From Vibrio sp. FE10 (GTDB lineage: Bacteria; Pseudomonadota; Gammaproteobacteria; Enterobacterales; Vibrionaceae), in contig NZ_AP028067.1 of the NCBI RefSeq assembly GCF_030297155.1, forward strand, positions 1,550,001 through 1,614,000: DNA of 64,000 nucleotides, read 5' to 3'. Shown one piece after another: positions 35,380 to 43,559 of the stretch. The translations under genes were made by a program, and so were the position numbers. Each line of letters opens with the position of its first letter. Positions within the stretch are counted from its first letter, which is position 1. The notes under the pieces were generated by a model that was given only the letters and a program-made list of their open reading frames with translations, made no database searches and was not told the DNA's origin.

Positions 35380-36102
35380 TTAAGACGCTGGAACCGCAGC
35401 ACAATGAAGCTCAACCGATTGAGTAAACAGTTGGCCCAACGTGTTGTCTGGATCCGCATCGGCAGGCAGAGACATCGCATAGCTCATTTGTTCAGGTGTC
35501 GGGTTCGGTTCAACAATCTCCAACTTGCATTGTCTCGCGAGCGCAGGTGATAAGGTCACATCACCATTTGAGATCCACGACATATCGACGAAGTAACTCG
35601 GGTCAAAAATCAGCACGCGAAGCGAGTCTCTTGTCACTGGCTTTGGCTTTGAAAGCGGTAGATCAAAAGTGAGCACCATTTTGGCTTTGTCACGCTCAAA
35701 TTTGGCATGTTCAGCAACTTGATATTTGATTGGCTCTTCGCCATCGTAGAAGTAGGTGAAGTAGTGCTCGTACATCATGTTTTCGATGACGGATGCTGCA
35801 AGGTTTTTGTATGTCTCGACTTCTTTCTCTGGAGAGACATCTTCCCCGTCTAACATGTACATGGATGTCATGGCATCAAAAGACCATTCCATTGAAAGGC
35901 CAGTGATCATGCCGTTTTCGCCCTCGATGTGGGTTTTCATTTCAACCCAAGAGTGAGGGTGGGCTTGCAGGGTCGGAGCAAAAGACAAGAATGCCAACCA
36001 AAGAGGCAAGCGCTTAATAGAACGTAAGCCCGCTGAAAAACGGCTTACATAGCGCGAAGAGAGTTTATTGAATGCGTTGGTTAGAACAAATAGCTGTTTC
36101 AT
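35380..36102 (-). CDS. DUF1007 family periplasmic protein
   Basis: 240 aa. The signal peptide (LPLWLAFLSFAPTLQA) is preceded by an unusually long n-region of about 30 residues, and the mature protein would begin HPHSWVEMKTHIEG, a His-bearing end typical of DUF1007. Long beta strands and two Cys (CKLE, LHCAA) suggest a compact disulfide-linked domain. DUF1007 genes nearly always accompany NicO-type transporters and probably bind the metal or open the pore. A Zur box is 26 bp upstream. Confidence 0.8.
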   Translation of the reverse strand: MKQLFVLTNAFNKLSSRYVSRFSAGLRSIKRLPLWLAFLSFAPTLQAHPHSWVEMKTHIEGENGMITGLSMEWSFDAMTSMYMLDGEDVSPEKEVETYKNLAASVIENMMYEHYFTYFYDGEEPIKYQVAEHAKFERDKAKMVLTFDLPLSKPKPVTRDSLRVLIFDPSYFVDMSWISNGDVTLSPALARQCKLEIVEPNPTPEQMSYAMSLPADADPDNTLGQLFTQSVELHCAAVPAS

Positions 36103-36127
36103 GAGGACGAATGGTTATTTAGTGTGA

Positions 36128-36142
36128 TGTTATAATATAACA
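36128..36142. promoter_or_regulatory. Zur box upstream of the DUF1007-NicO operon
   Basis: TGTTATAATATAACA is a perfect 7-1-7 palindrome and fits the gammaproteobacterial Zur core (TGTTATANTATAACA). It is 26 bp before the DUF1007 ATG. Zinc repression of the operon is inferred. Confidence 0.7.
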
Positions 36143-36368
36143 ATCTGCGGGATTATTCATTTCAAATTGTTAGCTTGTTCAATTCAAAATGTAAGTTTGT
36201 TTGCTTCAAAATTTTCTCAATCCATGATCGTCTGTCTAATTCTCTTACTGCCATTAATTCGTTGAATAATGTTCTTTTCAGCATTAGCTCAGCCAATGCT
36301 TGAGTGTTGGACTACTTGATTTTGGCTTTAAACGAGCCGATTGGAATACACTCTTGATGGCCTTATAA

Positions 36369-36383
36369 ACTACCCCCCAGTAT
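36369..36383. promoter_or_regulatory. RcnR-type operator upstream of rcnR
   Basis: ACTACCCCCCAGTAT: a C6 tract flanked by TA-rich halves, as in E. coli RcnR sites (TACT-G6-N-AGTA). It is 60 bp upstream of the rcnR ATG and suggests autoregulation. Confidence 0.65.
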
Positions 36384-36442
36384 AGGTAAGGTGCTATATT
36401 ACTTGTTAAATTCTTTCTTCCATCACATTGAGTAACCACGTT

Positions 36443-36718
36443 ATGTCACACACAGCCAAAGATCAGAAAAAACTCAAGGCTCGAGTTAGCAAGATACAAG
36501 GTCAGGTTAATGGTCTGAAAAAGATGTTGGATGATGAAGAGCAGCAATGTCAGGATGTGTTGCAACAGATTTCAGCCATTCGTGGTGCTGTGAATGGCTT
36601 GATGCGAGAAGTGATTAAAGGCCATCTGCTAGAGCACGTCGTGTTAGAAGATGACAAAGTTCAGCGTGAAGAAGATATGGAAGTGGTGCTTAAGGTGCTC
36701 GACTCTTACATCAAATAA
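36443..36718 (+). CDS. rcnR: Nickel/cobalt-responsive repressor RcnR
   Basis: 91 aa from MSHTAKD. The CsoR/RcnR helical fold is almost identical to E. coli RcnR over [23 protein letters not shown] sequence and the [11 protein letters not shown] end. The ligands are kept: His3, Cys36 (shifted by one residue), His61 and His65, the set that binds nickel or cobalt. I use ATG 36443 because His3 at the N-terminus is a required ligand; a TTG 15 bp earlier is less likely. It has its own operator upstream. Confidence 0.88.
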   Translation: MSHTAKDQKKLKARVSKIQGQVNGLKKMLDDEEQQCQDVLQQISAIRGAVNGLMREVIKGHLLEHVVLEDDKVQREEDMEVVLKVLDSYIK

Positions 36719-36727
36719 TCGGCTCGG

Positions 36728-36907
36728 TTAATCTGCTTTCATTTGTGACTTTCTTTTCTGCAGTTCTTTCTTAAGAGTATTGATGGCGTAAGGCTTCATC
36801 GTTTTCCAAGCCTTACACTCTTCTCGGGTTCGAGCGCAGCCTAAACACCATCCCTTACTGTTTGAAAAGTCGCACATATCAATACATGGGCTTTTTTGTT
36901 TTTTCAT
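36728..36907 (-). CDS. DUF1289 small cysteine-rich protein
   Basis: 59 aa: MKKQKSPCIDMCDFSN, then KGWCLGCARTREECKAWKTM. Spacing of the four-plus cysteines is typical of DUF1289, a small metal-binding domain of unknown role. It begins 32 bp after the stop of the unknown gene upstream (36940-37377) with AGGA 10 bp before the ATG, so the two form an operon. The spacer and its start codon overlap a 16-bp tandem repeat. The upstream RcnR-type operators suggest nickel or cobalt control. Confidence 0.8.
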   Translation of the reverse strand: MKKQKSPCIDMCDFSNSKGWCLGCARTREECKAWKTMKPYAINTLKKELQKRKSQMKAD

Positions 36908-36954
36908 TTAGAGTCTGTCCTATTTAAAGTCAGTCTTAGTTAGAGTCTGTCTAG
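36907..36954. repeat. 16-bp tandem repeat x3 across a stop codon
   Basis: Units TTTAGAGTCTGTCCTA, TTTAAAGTCAGTCTTA and GTTAGAGTCTGTCTAG start at 36907, 36923 and 36939. The stop of the 145-aa gene (36940-36942) is in the third unit and the array reaches the ATG of the DUF1289 gene. Confidence 0.8.
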
Positions 36955-37377
36955 AACTTTGTCGACACTTGCTTCAAGAGTACGTAATCGGTTGAATTCT
37001 TCAAACAAACGCTGTTCAAGATTTTTGAAGTTTAACGGTAACGTTCGTTGGCAAATGCCGTAACTGTTGTCTTGGGTTTTGTATCCCTTCCAACTTTCAA
37101 TGCGGCTTTTTTCTAACTCTTTAAACTGACGTATAAATTCAGCTTGAGCGGGGCAATCTTCTTCTGCGTGCATGCAAATAGGAAAGGCTTTCTGTTTGAT
37201 TTGAGGGCCTTCGATAAACGTCTCAAAGTGAATGCCGCCTTGGCTTTGGTTAAACCAGTTCTCTTTATAGAGTTGAAGGTACTCACCACGGTTATGGATT
37301 TCCCAACCATCTTCAAACCAATTCGCGTTTCGTAGCATTTTCTCTAGGTTGCGGAACACACCCTTAACGTCTTTCAT
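36940..37377 (-). CDS. Unknown protein in an RcnR-controlled operon
   Basis: 145 aa, not recognised. It is soluble, with aromatic-rich N-terminus (NANWFEDGWEIHNRGEYLQLYKENWF), a mid-region with PICMHAEEDCPAQ that places His and two Cys close together, and a helical C-terminus. The Cys-His cluster could bind a metal. Two strong RcnR-type operators (37440-37478) lie 63-101 bp upstream, and DUF1289 follows. A role in nickel or cobalt handling is inference from this context. Confidence 0.6.
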   Translation of the reverse strand: MKDVKGVFRNLEKMLRNANWFEDGWEIHNRGEYLQLYKENWFNQSQGGIHFETFIEGPQIKQKAFPICMHAEEDCPAQAEFIRQFKELEKSRIESWKGYKTQDNSYGICQRTLPLNFKNLEQRLFEEFNRLRTLEASVDKVLDRL

Positions 37378-37439
37378 CTGGAAACTCTACTTTGCTAATA
37401 GGGTTGCTAGGGGATACGAGATATATCGTTCAAAAAAAC

Positions 37440-37478
37440 TATACTCCCCTCCAGTATAAAATACTACCCCCTAGTATA
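37440..37478. promoter_or_regulatory. Two RcnR-type operators in tandem
   Basis: TATACTCCCCTCCAGTATA (37440-37458) and ATACTACCCCCTAGTATA (37461-37478) both have the TACT-(C-rich 6-7)-AGTA pattern of RcnR sites. They are spaced 21 bp apart, centre to centre, and lie in the leader/promoter of the minus-strand 145-aa gene. Confidence 0.75.
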
Positions 37479-37529
37479 TGTGGTTATTTGAAGTTTAAGA
37501 TTAAGAGGGTGGTTCTTAGTCGTTTGAAC

Positions 37530-37562
37530 AAAAAAATGCCTCGCAAGAGCGAGGCATTTTTT
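37530..37562. terminator. Rho-independent terminator, bidirectional
   Basis: A7TGCCTCGC / GCGAGGCAT6 stem with 4-nt loop. It lies downstream of the heme-binding-type gene on the minus strand and keeps that transcript out of the RcnR-regulated operon. Confidence 0.85.
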
Positions 37563-37625
37563 GATTGGGCAAGGAGGGTACTAGGCCGCTTTTCTAGATC
37601 AGTCAGTGTTTTTGGTAAACGGATT

Positions 37626-38123
37626 TTAGAAGAACTTCTTAATCGCTTTTTCAGCACATGCGACATCTAAATGACCACCCGGAGCACCACCCACACCAAT
37701 CGCACCAATCATGGCATTGTTCAGTTGTACTGGAACGCCACCTGCTAGGAACAACAAGTTGTCGTCCATATTCTGTAAGGGTTGCATGATAGGTTTGTCG
37801 GCGATGAGCTTCATCAAGTTACCTGACGGCTGCTTCATGCTTGCCACGGTGAACGCTTTTTTGCGTGAGCTATCAAGTGTGTGGATGCCAGCGCCATCAG
37901 AACGCAGTTGAGCAATCACATTGCCCGACAAATCAACAACAGTCGCAGAAACCTTGTAGCCATCGGCTTCACATTGATTGACGGCTTCATGGGCAAGCTT
38001 GAATGCTGCTTCTGATGAGATTTGAGTGAAAGAGACCGATTGTGTCTCTGCCGCCATTGCATTGTGAGAAAGGCTAAGGAAACTAAGAGTTGCTGCTAGT
38101 ACAGTAAGTTTTGTCGTTTTCAT
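37626..38123 (-). CDS. GlcG/HbpS family secreted protein
   Basis: 165 aa. Signal peptide (LTVLAATLSFLSLSHNAMAA) then a GlcG/HbpS fold: KLAHEAVNQCEADGYKVSATVVDLSGNVIAQLRSDGA, HTLDSSRKKAFTVAS and the GGAPGGHLDVACAEKAIK end. Some members bind heme or corrinoids, others have no known ligand. Monocistronic, periplasmic. Confidence 0.8.
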   Translation of the reverse strand: MKTTKLTVLAATLSFLSLSHNAMAAETQSVSFTQISSEAAFKLAHEAVNQCEADGYKVSATVVDLSGNVIAQLRSDGAGIHTLDSSRKKAFTVASMKQPSGNLMKLIADKPIMQPLQNMDDNLLFLAGGVPVQLNNAMIGAIGVGGAPGGHLDVACAEKAIKKFF

Positions 38124-38341
38124 GTTTACTCCGTTAAAGCATTTGTTTTCAAAATATTGGATTTTGGTTCTAGGGACTTGTTTGGTATGAACAAGCCACT
38201 TTTAATCAACAGGTTCATACTAACGAACGCATGATTACGACTGGCTTTCTAGAACATTACAAAGTTGCAATGTTGGTTATATTCGAGAAAGGATATTGAT
38301 AGAGTGTATTCAGACCACGGCTAACAGATAAACGGACGTTA

Positions 38342-39016
38342 ATGAAAATACTATTGATTGAAGATGACATTCATATCGCGAGATTTTTGGTGAATGGTTT
38401 TCAGCAAGAAGGGATAACGGTGACTCACTCAGCAGATGGTGTTGATGGATTGCATGAGGCCATAACCGAAGAATACGACGTGATCATTCTCGATATCATG
38501 TTGCCCAAGAAAGACGGATTTGAAGTGTTGGCTGAACTCAGAGGGCAGGGCTACGCGATGCCCGTCATCATATTAAGTGCTAAGCATTCAGTGGAAGAGC
38601 GAGTACAAGGATTACAGTCGGGCGCTGATGATTATCTAGTGAAGCCTTTTGCATTTCCTGAGCTGCTTGCTCGTTGCCAAACCTTGGTGCGCCGAGGCAA
38701 ACAGCCTACACCTCAAGCATTAGAACTGCATTACGATTCGCTGAGTCTAGACCTTCTTAAACACACGCTACAAAGAGATCAACAAACGATCACCATCAAC
38801 CAGCGCGAGTTTATGCTGATGAAGTTGCTGCTCGAAAATCCAGAGGCTGTTATGTCGAAAACGGCGATCCTTGAGCATGTTTGGGGGCATCAATTTGATC
38901 CACAAACCAATGTGGTCGATGTACTGGTGTGCCGTCTTCGCAGCAAAGTCGATAAGGGTTTTTCTAAGCCATTGATTCACACACTTCGAGGTGTTGGCTA
39001 TGTCCTCAAGTCGTAG
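38342..39016 (+). CDS. OmpR-family response regulator
   Basis: 224 aa. The receiver has DD at 8-9, phospho-acceptor Asp51 in VIILDIMLPKKDG, and Lys in DDYLVKPFAF; the C-terminal winged helix has INQREFMLMKLLLENPEAVMSKTAILEHVWG and RSKVDKGFSKPLIHTLRGVGYVL. The layout matches the CusR/QseB subgroup. It overlaps the kinase gene by 17 bp. No obvious target operon adjoins, though a heme-binding-type gene diverges upstream. Confidence 0.9.
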   Translation: MKILLIEDDIHIARFLVNGFQQEGITVTHSADGVDGLHEAITEEYDVIILDIMLPKKDGFEVLAELRGQGYAMPVIILSAKHSVEERVQGLQSGADDYLVKPFAFPELLARCQTLVRRGKQPTPQALELHYDSLSLDLLKHTLQRDQQTITINQREFMLMKLLLENPEAVMSKTAILEHVWGHQFDPQTNVVDVLVCRLRSKVDKGFSKPLIHTLRGVGYVLKS

Positions 39017-40403
39017 TGTTGAACAGGCGCTTGCCAAAACGCAGAGGCATTTGTTGGTTCGCTTTATGTCGACCTTGCTGCTCTGCTTACTGTTGGTGGA
39101 GTTGATCGTCGGGGCTATTTTCTTTTTCGATCTCTATCAAACCGAGAAGAAAATCCTTACGTCTATGTCGACCGAGTATCAGCGCATTTTAACTTACGAT
39201 TCGAGTGAGCGATTGGTCCATGTTTTAGAAGCCAATCCTCATCGGCTACTCGAAAACAACATTGCGGCTTATAAGGTTGAGAAGGGCGTTTCATCTGAGG
39301 GAGTATTCATCGCTGGTGCTCAAAACCTATCAATAGAACAACCTTTTTCCAGCTACCAAATTGATGAGAATCGCTCATGGTTGGAAAGCTTCATCTTTAG
39401 TCCCTATATGTCGTTATCTATTGAAGGAGAGCAGCATGATTTCTGGTTGGTTTTGGATAACCGAGCAAGAGACTTTATTGCCTACAATCAATGGCTAATG
39501 ACCTTGTATGCGTTGCTTGCACTTGTGGCGGTGACTGCGGTATTTACTCGTAACATTATCCAGAGTGCGATGTCACCGCTCATTACCTTTGGTGACCTGC
39601 TCGATAAGCTTAAAAAAGGGCAGTTAGAGTTTCCTAGCACTGACACTAAGACAGAATCCGAATCTGAAATACCGCAAGGACTTAACGTGATCAGTTCCAG
39701 TGTTCACACCGCAGTTGCAAAGCTTCAGCATGTAACGACAACCTTGAATACGACGGTGGATGCGATTGCTCATGATATTCGAACTCCTTTGTCGCGTATT
39801 ACTTTGGCGTCTCAAACCGCACTACTGAACAACGCCGATGAGCAAGCAATGAAAGATGCATTGGCTGACTGTTCTGAACACGCTATGCAGGCAAGTAATA
39901 TGCTAACTGCCTTGATGAAGTTGAACGACGAACTGACTGGTAAACGCATACCACAGAAAGTATCGACACCGGTATCGGATGTGATTGGCAACGTGGTGAG
40001 TTGGTATGAAGATGTCGCAGAAGATAAACAAATCGAGCTGGTAGTTGAGAGCGCTGATGGTCTTGTGATTCAGTCAGACCCAGACAAGTTGACTCAGGTC
40101 TTGGTTAATCTTGTTGATAATGCGATTAAGTACACCGAGCCCGGAGGAAGAGTGACCGTCAAAGCGGAGCAAAATGCAGAGGGCAAGGTTGCTATAAGTA
40201 TCCAAGACACTGGTGTTGGCATTGAACAGAAGTATCAGGACCTGATTTTTGAGCGGCTTTATCGAGTCGACAGCAGCCGCAGCAACGTTGAGGGGTATGG
40301 TCTTGGTTTGTCTCTAGCGCTTGCTATGGTTGATAACCTTGAAGGCACCTTAGTTGTGAAATCTGAGTTGGGTGTGGGGAGCACGTTCACTCTTACGCTT
40401 TAG
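39000..40403 (+). CDS. Sensor histidine kinase
   Basis: 467 aa from the ATG at 39000, 8 bp after GAGGT, overlapping the regulator gene. Two membrane helices (about 22-46 and 160-182) enclose a 110-residue periplasmic sensor domain. The H-box AHDIRTPLSRI, N-box NLVDNAIKY, and G-boxes DTGVGIE and GYGLGLSLA are intact. It should phosphorylate the regulator encoded just before. The signal is unknown. Confidence 0.9.
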   Translation: MSSSRSVEQALAKTQRHLLVRFMSTLLLCLLLVELIVGAIFFFDLYQTEKKILTSMSTEYQRILTYDSSERLVHVLEANPHRLLENNIAAYKVEKGVSSEGVFIAGAQNLSIEQPFSSYQIDENRSWLESFIFSPYMSLSIEGEQHDFWLVLDNRARDFIAYNQWLMTLYALLALVAVTAVFTRNIIQSAMSPLITFGDLLDKLKKGQLEFPSTDTKTESESEIPQGLNVISSSVHTAVAKLQHVTTTLNTTVDAIAHDIRTPLSRITLASQTALLNNADEQAMKDALADCSEHAMQASNMLTALMKLNDELTGKRIPQKVSTPVSDVIGNVVSWYEDVAEDKQIELVVESADGLVIQSDPDKLTQVLVNLVDNAIKYTEPGGRVTVKAEQNAEGKVAISIQDTGVGIEQKYQDLIFERLYRVDSSRSNVEGYGLGLSLALAMVDNLEGTLVVKSELGVGSTFTLTL

Positions 40404-40434
40404 TGAACGGGGTGCCTGTTATGGTTTTTATTGG

Positions 40435-41261
40435 CTACGAAGGCCGACGACGACTCTTGTAGGTAACGAGTAAGTTACCGATCAGCATCACCACACCACC
40501 AATGATTAAAGCCAACGTTAACGGTTCGTCATACAAGAGAATCCCTACAACTGCGATAACAGGCAGCCTAAAGAAGTCGAGTATCATCACCAGAGTCACT
40601 TCAGCGTTCTTCATGGCTTTGGTCAAACAATAATGAGCGGAGAGTGCCGATAGAGCGACGAGCAACAGCCAAGCGGACTCTAATGCTGAGGGTGTTTTCC
40701 ATACTTGCCAAGACAGAACCAAACCTATCGGCAGTTGAATTAAGCACATGTAGAACAAGATAGTAAGCGGAGCCTCGGTACTGGCTAATGATTTGGTTGA
40801 GGTATGCGCGACCGCGTAACAAAACGCCGCGCACAGCACAATAATAGCGCCAACACTCATGACGTCTTGTGTCGGTTGAACAATGATGACAACACCTAGC
40901 AACCCTAATGCAATAGCATCATTTTCTTGAGTGTGAGGCTTTCACCCAGAAAGAGACTTGCCAGTAATGCCGTCCAAAGTGGGACAGTGAACTCGAGTGC
41001 AAACACTTCAGATAGCGGAAGCAATCCAATCCCAACGAACCAACCAAACTGACCACCAAAGTGAAAGACATTACGGAGGCTGTGAAGGCGCAGTCGCTGT
41101 GTTTGAAACAGTTCCTTTTGCTTAGACGCAAAGATCAGAAATGATACGACGCACAAACCAATGACACTTCGCACAAGCAAGACTTGATAAGTACTGATGT
41201 TACCACTGAGCTCTCGCGCTCCAATGGCCATCAAACTGAATGACATCAGTGTGCCTATCAT
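40435..41261 (-). pseudogene. EamA/DMT-family exporter, frameshifted
   Basis: Two reading frames together encode a typical 10-helix EamA protein. The first (41261-40905) covers five helices and ends LTLKKMMLLH-stop. The second continues without a gap as IALGLLGVVIIVQPTQ. The shift lies at about 40914-40925, where one extra base would restore K-K-M-I-A-I-A-L-G. No other stop interrupts either half, so the lesion is recent or a sequencing error. The family exports amino acids and metabolites. Confidence 0.8.
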
Positions 41262-41435
41262 CCAAAGAATCGTTGATGAGATAGTGATTTCCCTCGTGTG
41301 CGTGTCAGATTTCCATACTTAGTGATTGTTCAGAGTTTAACCGCTGCATTCAATTGATATCCAATGTTTTATTAGATTTTGCCTATTCATCGTTAAGATC
41401 TCTACAAACAGTAAATCTAATTTTCCACACGATAA

Positions 41436-41455
41436 TTATTGGCATATGCCAATAA
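41436..41455. promoter_or_regulatory. Perfect 20-bp palindrome, likely DUF134 operator
   Basis: TTATTGGCATATGCCAATAA is an exact dyad. It lies 46 bp upstream of the NifX-like gene ATG, within the promoter zone. The nearby DUF134 protein is an HTH regulator known to co-occur with NifX-like genes, which makes it the best candidate for binding (inference). Confidence 0.6.
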
Positions 41456-41500
41456 CGAGGCGTATGCTGAACTCCTAATCATCAATAACAGGAAGTTATC

Positions 41501-41947
41501 ATGTTATACGCAGTACCTTGTCGCGACCTTCATGTCGGTAACCACTTTGCTCGTTCTCCGCAGATAGCTATTGTCGATGAGCGACAACAAATAAAGCAGC
41601 TTATTCCTTTGGTTGAGTCGGACAGCCCGTGCAATAAGAAGAAACAATGGATGTCTGTCGTTAAATCATACGATGTGAAGGCTGTAGTTGTCCGTCACAT
41701 AGGGAAGAAGATGCTAGCGCACTTGTTCAATAACGATATTCGAGTTTTTGCATCGACAGGAAAGGCGGAAGTTGCCTCGCTGGATTTCAGCAATCTGCAA
41801 GAAGTCACTGACCTCGATTATGGTCGCGAGTCGCGAAATAGCGGGTGTCGCGAGAAAACGTGCGGTGACAAAGGACACAAGAAAGAAACGTCGATTAACA
41901 TGCCACGGTCGAATAGGTTCAGTGTTATTCGAGGTGTTCGTAAATGA
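41501..41947 (+). CDS. NifX/NifB-like iron-molybdenum cofactor domain protein
   Basis: 148 aa. MLYAVPCRDLHVGNHFARSPQIAIVDE and KSYDVKAVVVRHIGKKMLAHLFNNDIRVFAST give the RNase H-like NifX/NafY domain that carries Fe-S or FeMo-co precursors. The C-terminus adds a Cys-containing tail (NSGCREKTCGDKGH) that could ligate a cluster. No nitrogenase gene is near, so its cargo is probably another iron-sulfur unit. The ATG of the NqrM-like gene overlaps its stop by 4 bp. Confidence 0.75.
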   Translation: MLYAVPCRDLHVGNHFARSPQIAIVDERQQIKQLIPLVESDSPCNKKKQWMSVVKSYDVKAVVVRHIGKKMLAHLFNNDIRVFASTGKAEVASLDFSNLQEVTDLDYGRESRNSGCREKTCGDKGHKKETSINMPRSNRFSVIRGVRK

Positions 41948-42141
41948 CTTTCTTACTCACGCTACTGGGTTTTGTTGGAATCGTCTTTCTGATGGCGATA
42001 GGCGTGATTTTTTCACGTAAGCCAATCAAAGGCAGTTGTGGAGGGCTCGCGCAGTTAGACATTGAGCGAGAATGCAATTGCAAGGATGTGTGTGAAGAGC
42101 ATAGCCGAACGTTGTATCAGATTACTGAGCCATCACATTAA
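41944..42141 (+). CDS. NqrM-like small membrane Fe-binding protein (DUF539)
   Basis: 65 aa. One membrane helix (TFLLTLLGFVGIVFLMAIGVIF) is followed by KGSCGGL and ECNCKDVC, the four cysteines that mark NqrM, the maturation factor that delivers iron to the Na+-NQR complex. True nqrM sits beside nqrF/apbE, so this is a paralog. Coupled translation with the NifX-like gene suggests a shared metal-cluster path. Confidence 0.78.
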   Translation: MTFLLTLLGFVGIVFLMAIGVIFSRKPIKGSCGGLAQLDIERECNCKDVCEEHSRTLYQITEPSH

Positions 42142-42184
42142 TGTCCATTAAGAGTCTCTCGACAAGCAAAGTGAAAGCTTCGGA

Positions 42185-42463
42185 CTATGAGCCTTGAATC
42201 AATAACGCGTGGCCGTTGACGATGCACTTGGCTACCTTAGCTCGTGCACGCTTAATGATGTTGCCGAATGTTTGACGAGACACCTGCATCTGTTCTGCGG
42301 CTTCAAGCTGGCTCAATCCTTCTTGATCAGCCAAGCGTAAGGCTTCTAACTCTTCTAATAGCAGTTCTTCTTTCTGAAGCTCATCCATAGGAACACCATT
42401 GGGCTTAAAACAAGAGTAAGCCGCACGGGTACATAACTGGCGATGTTTTTTTGGTCGAGCCAT
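42185..42463 (-). CDS. DUF134 family HTH regulator
   Basis: 92 aa. MARPKKHRQLCTRAAYSCFKPNGVPM carries two conserved Cys that could bind a cluster, and LEELEALRLADQEGLSQLEAAEQMQVSRQTFGNIIKRARAKVAKCI is a sigma-4-like HTH. DUF134 proteins commonly adjoin dinitrogenase-cofactor-domain genes, as here. It converges on the NifX/NqrM-like operon and diverges from a thioesterase gene. The palindrome at 41436 is its likely target. Confidence 0.82.
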   Translation of the reverse strand: MARPKKHRQLCTRAAYSCFKPNGVPMDELQKEELLLEELEALRLADQEGLSQLEAAEQMQVSRQTFGNIIKRARAKVAKCIVNGHALLIQGS

Positions 42464-42507
42464 ATCAATCTCTAGGAATCTAAGGGTAAAAAGGAATAAG
42501 GATAAGT

Positions 42508-42939
42508 ATGAAGGTTTTCATTCCTCACAACCATCGGCGTTGCCAAGTATGCAGCCAAGGCTTTTTCACGGACAGCCCCATTTGCTTTGAAGCTGTTGGC
42601 GAGCGCGAGACTTTAATTAAGTATGAAGCTCTAGCTAAATATGAAGCTTTCGCTAAGATTGTACCAACAGATAAAGCTGAGGGCTACGATGGCATCATGC
42701 AGGGCGGTATTGTCACCACGTTACACGACAGTGCGATGCTGCATTGCTTGTTCCAAAATAGTATCAATGCGATGACTGTGAGTTTAACGTCACGCTTTCA
42801 TCATCCAATAGCCATTGGTCAAGAGTTAGAAATTCGCGCTCAATGGGTCAAAAGCAGACGCAACATTCACTTCTTAGAGAGCCGAATCACTCAAAATGGA
42901 AAGCTGTGTTCATCGGCACAAAGCCAGTTTATGTCTTAG
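42508..42939 (+). CDS. PaaI-type hotdog thioesterase
   Basis: 143 aa. The hotdog core is GYDGIMQGGIVTTLHDSAMLHCLFQ with the GG-x-x-x-x-x-x-D pattern and the later strand VSLTSRFHHPIAIGQELEIRAQWV. An in-frame 18-bp duplication produces KYEALAKYEAFAK near residues 38-50, before the core. An N-terminal CQVCSQG might bind metal. It probably hydrolyses acyl-CoA esters. It diverges from the DUF134 gene across 44 bp. Confidence 0.75.
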   Translation: MKVFIPHNHRRCQVCSQGFFTDSPICFEAVGERETLIKYEALAKYEAFAKIVPTDKAEGYDGIMQGGIVTTLHDSAMLHCLFQNSINAMTVSLTSRFHHPIAIGQELEIRAQWVKSRRNIHFLESRITQNGKLCSSAQSQFMS

Positions 42940-43033
42940 GTTTTAGCTATTAGGCGTCAGGTAACACGTTGATAGGTCTGGAGTCGGTGGAATGCGTATG
43001 GGGTGAAGTTCGGCAGGGCATTCAAATCGAACG

Positions 43034-43438
43034 TTATTTCAGGTTATCACTATACAAACGTTGATACTCTCTGGGTGAGTAACCTGTGCTTTTATTAAAG
43101 GTCGTCGAAAAAGTCGCCAAGCTTTCATAACCGACACTCATGCAAACATCGGTGACAGAATGGCCCTGCTTCAAGAGTTCTTTAGCTTTGGAAATGCGCA
43201 TGTCTTTCAGGTAGTTCCTGGGTGTCACGCCGTATACCTGTTTGAATATACGAATGTAGTGGAACCGAGACATAAATGCGGCTTTGGCTAGGTCATCTAA
43301 CTCTATTTTTTCTGGATAGAACGCTTCTATGAATCGCTTCGATTGTCGGATGAGCACGTAATGTTTGGCTGGAAGTGCTATCTCACTGTCCAAACGGTCG
43401 AGCTCTTGTTCATAGAATGTTTTAGGGGGTGATGACAT
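43034..43438 (-). CDS. Small AraC family regulator
   Basis: 134 aa, almost only the double HTH: KIELDDLAKAAFMSRFHYIRIFKQVYGVTPRNYL and GHSVTDVCMSVGYESLATFSTTFNKSTGYSPREYQ. No separate ligand domain, so activity may depend on expression level, like MarA or SoxS. It follows the VOC gene by 121 bp on the same strand. Confidence 0.85.
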   Translation of the reverse strand: MSSPPKTFYEQELDRLDSEIALPAKHYVLIRQSKRFIEAFYPEKIELDDLAKAAFMSRFHYIRIFKQVYGVTPRNYLKDMRISKAKELLKQGHSVTDVCMSVGYESLATFSTTFNKSTGYSPREYQRLYSDNLK

Positions 43439-43559
43439 TGCACGTTAACCCGTTATTGGATGGACACTTATTTATATTAGTACTTGTTCAGTACGAAAGA
43501 GGCAGAGCGACCAACAGGTGACACCTTTGGCGGCACCCGTTGGTTGAATGAGCAGAGCG

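Noticed and set aside
41748..42020. 90-aa ORF overlapping the NifX-like and NqrM-like genes
   Set aside because: Out-of-frame shadow of two well supported genes.
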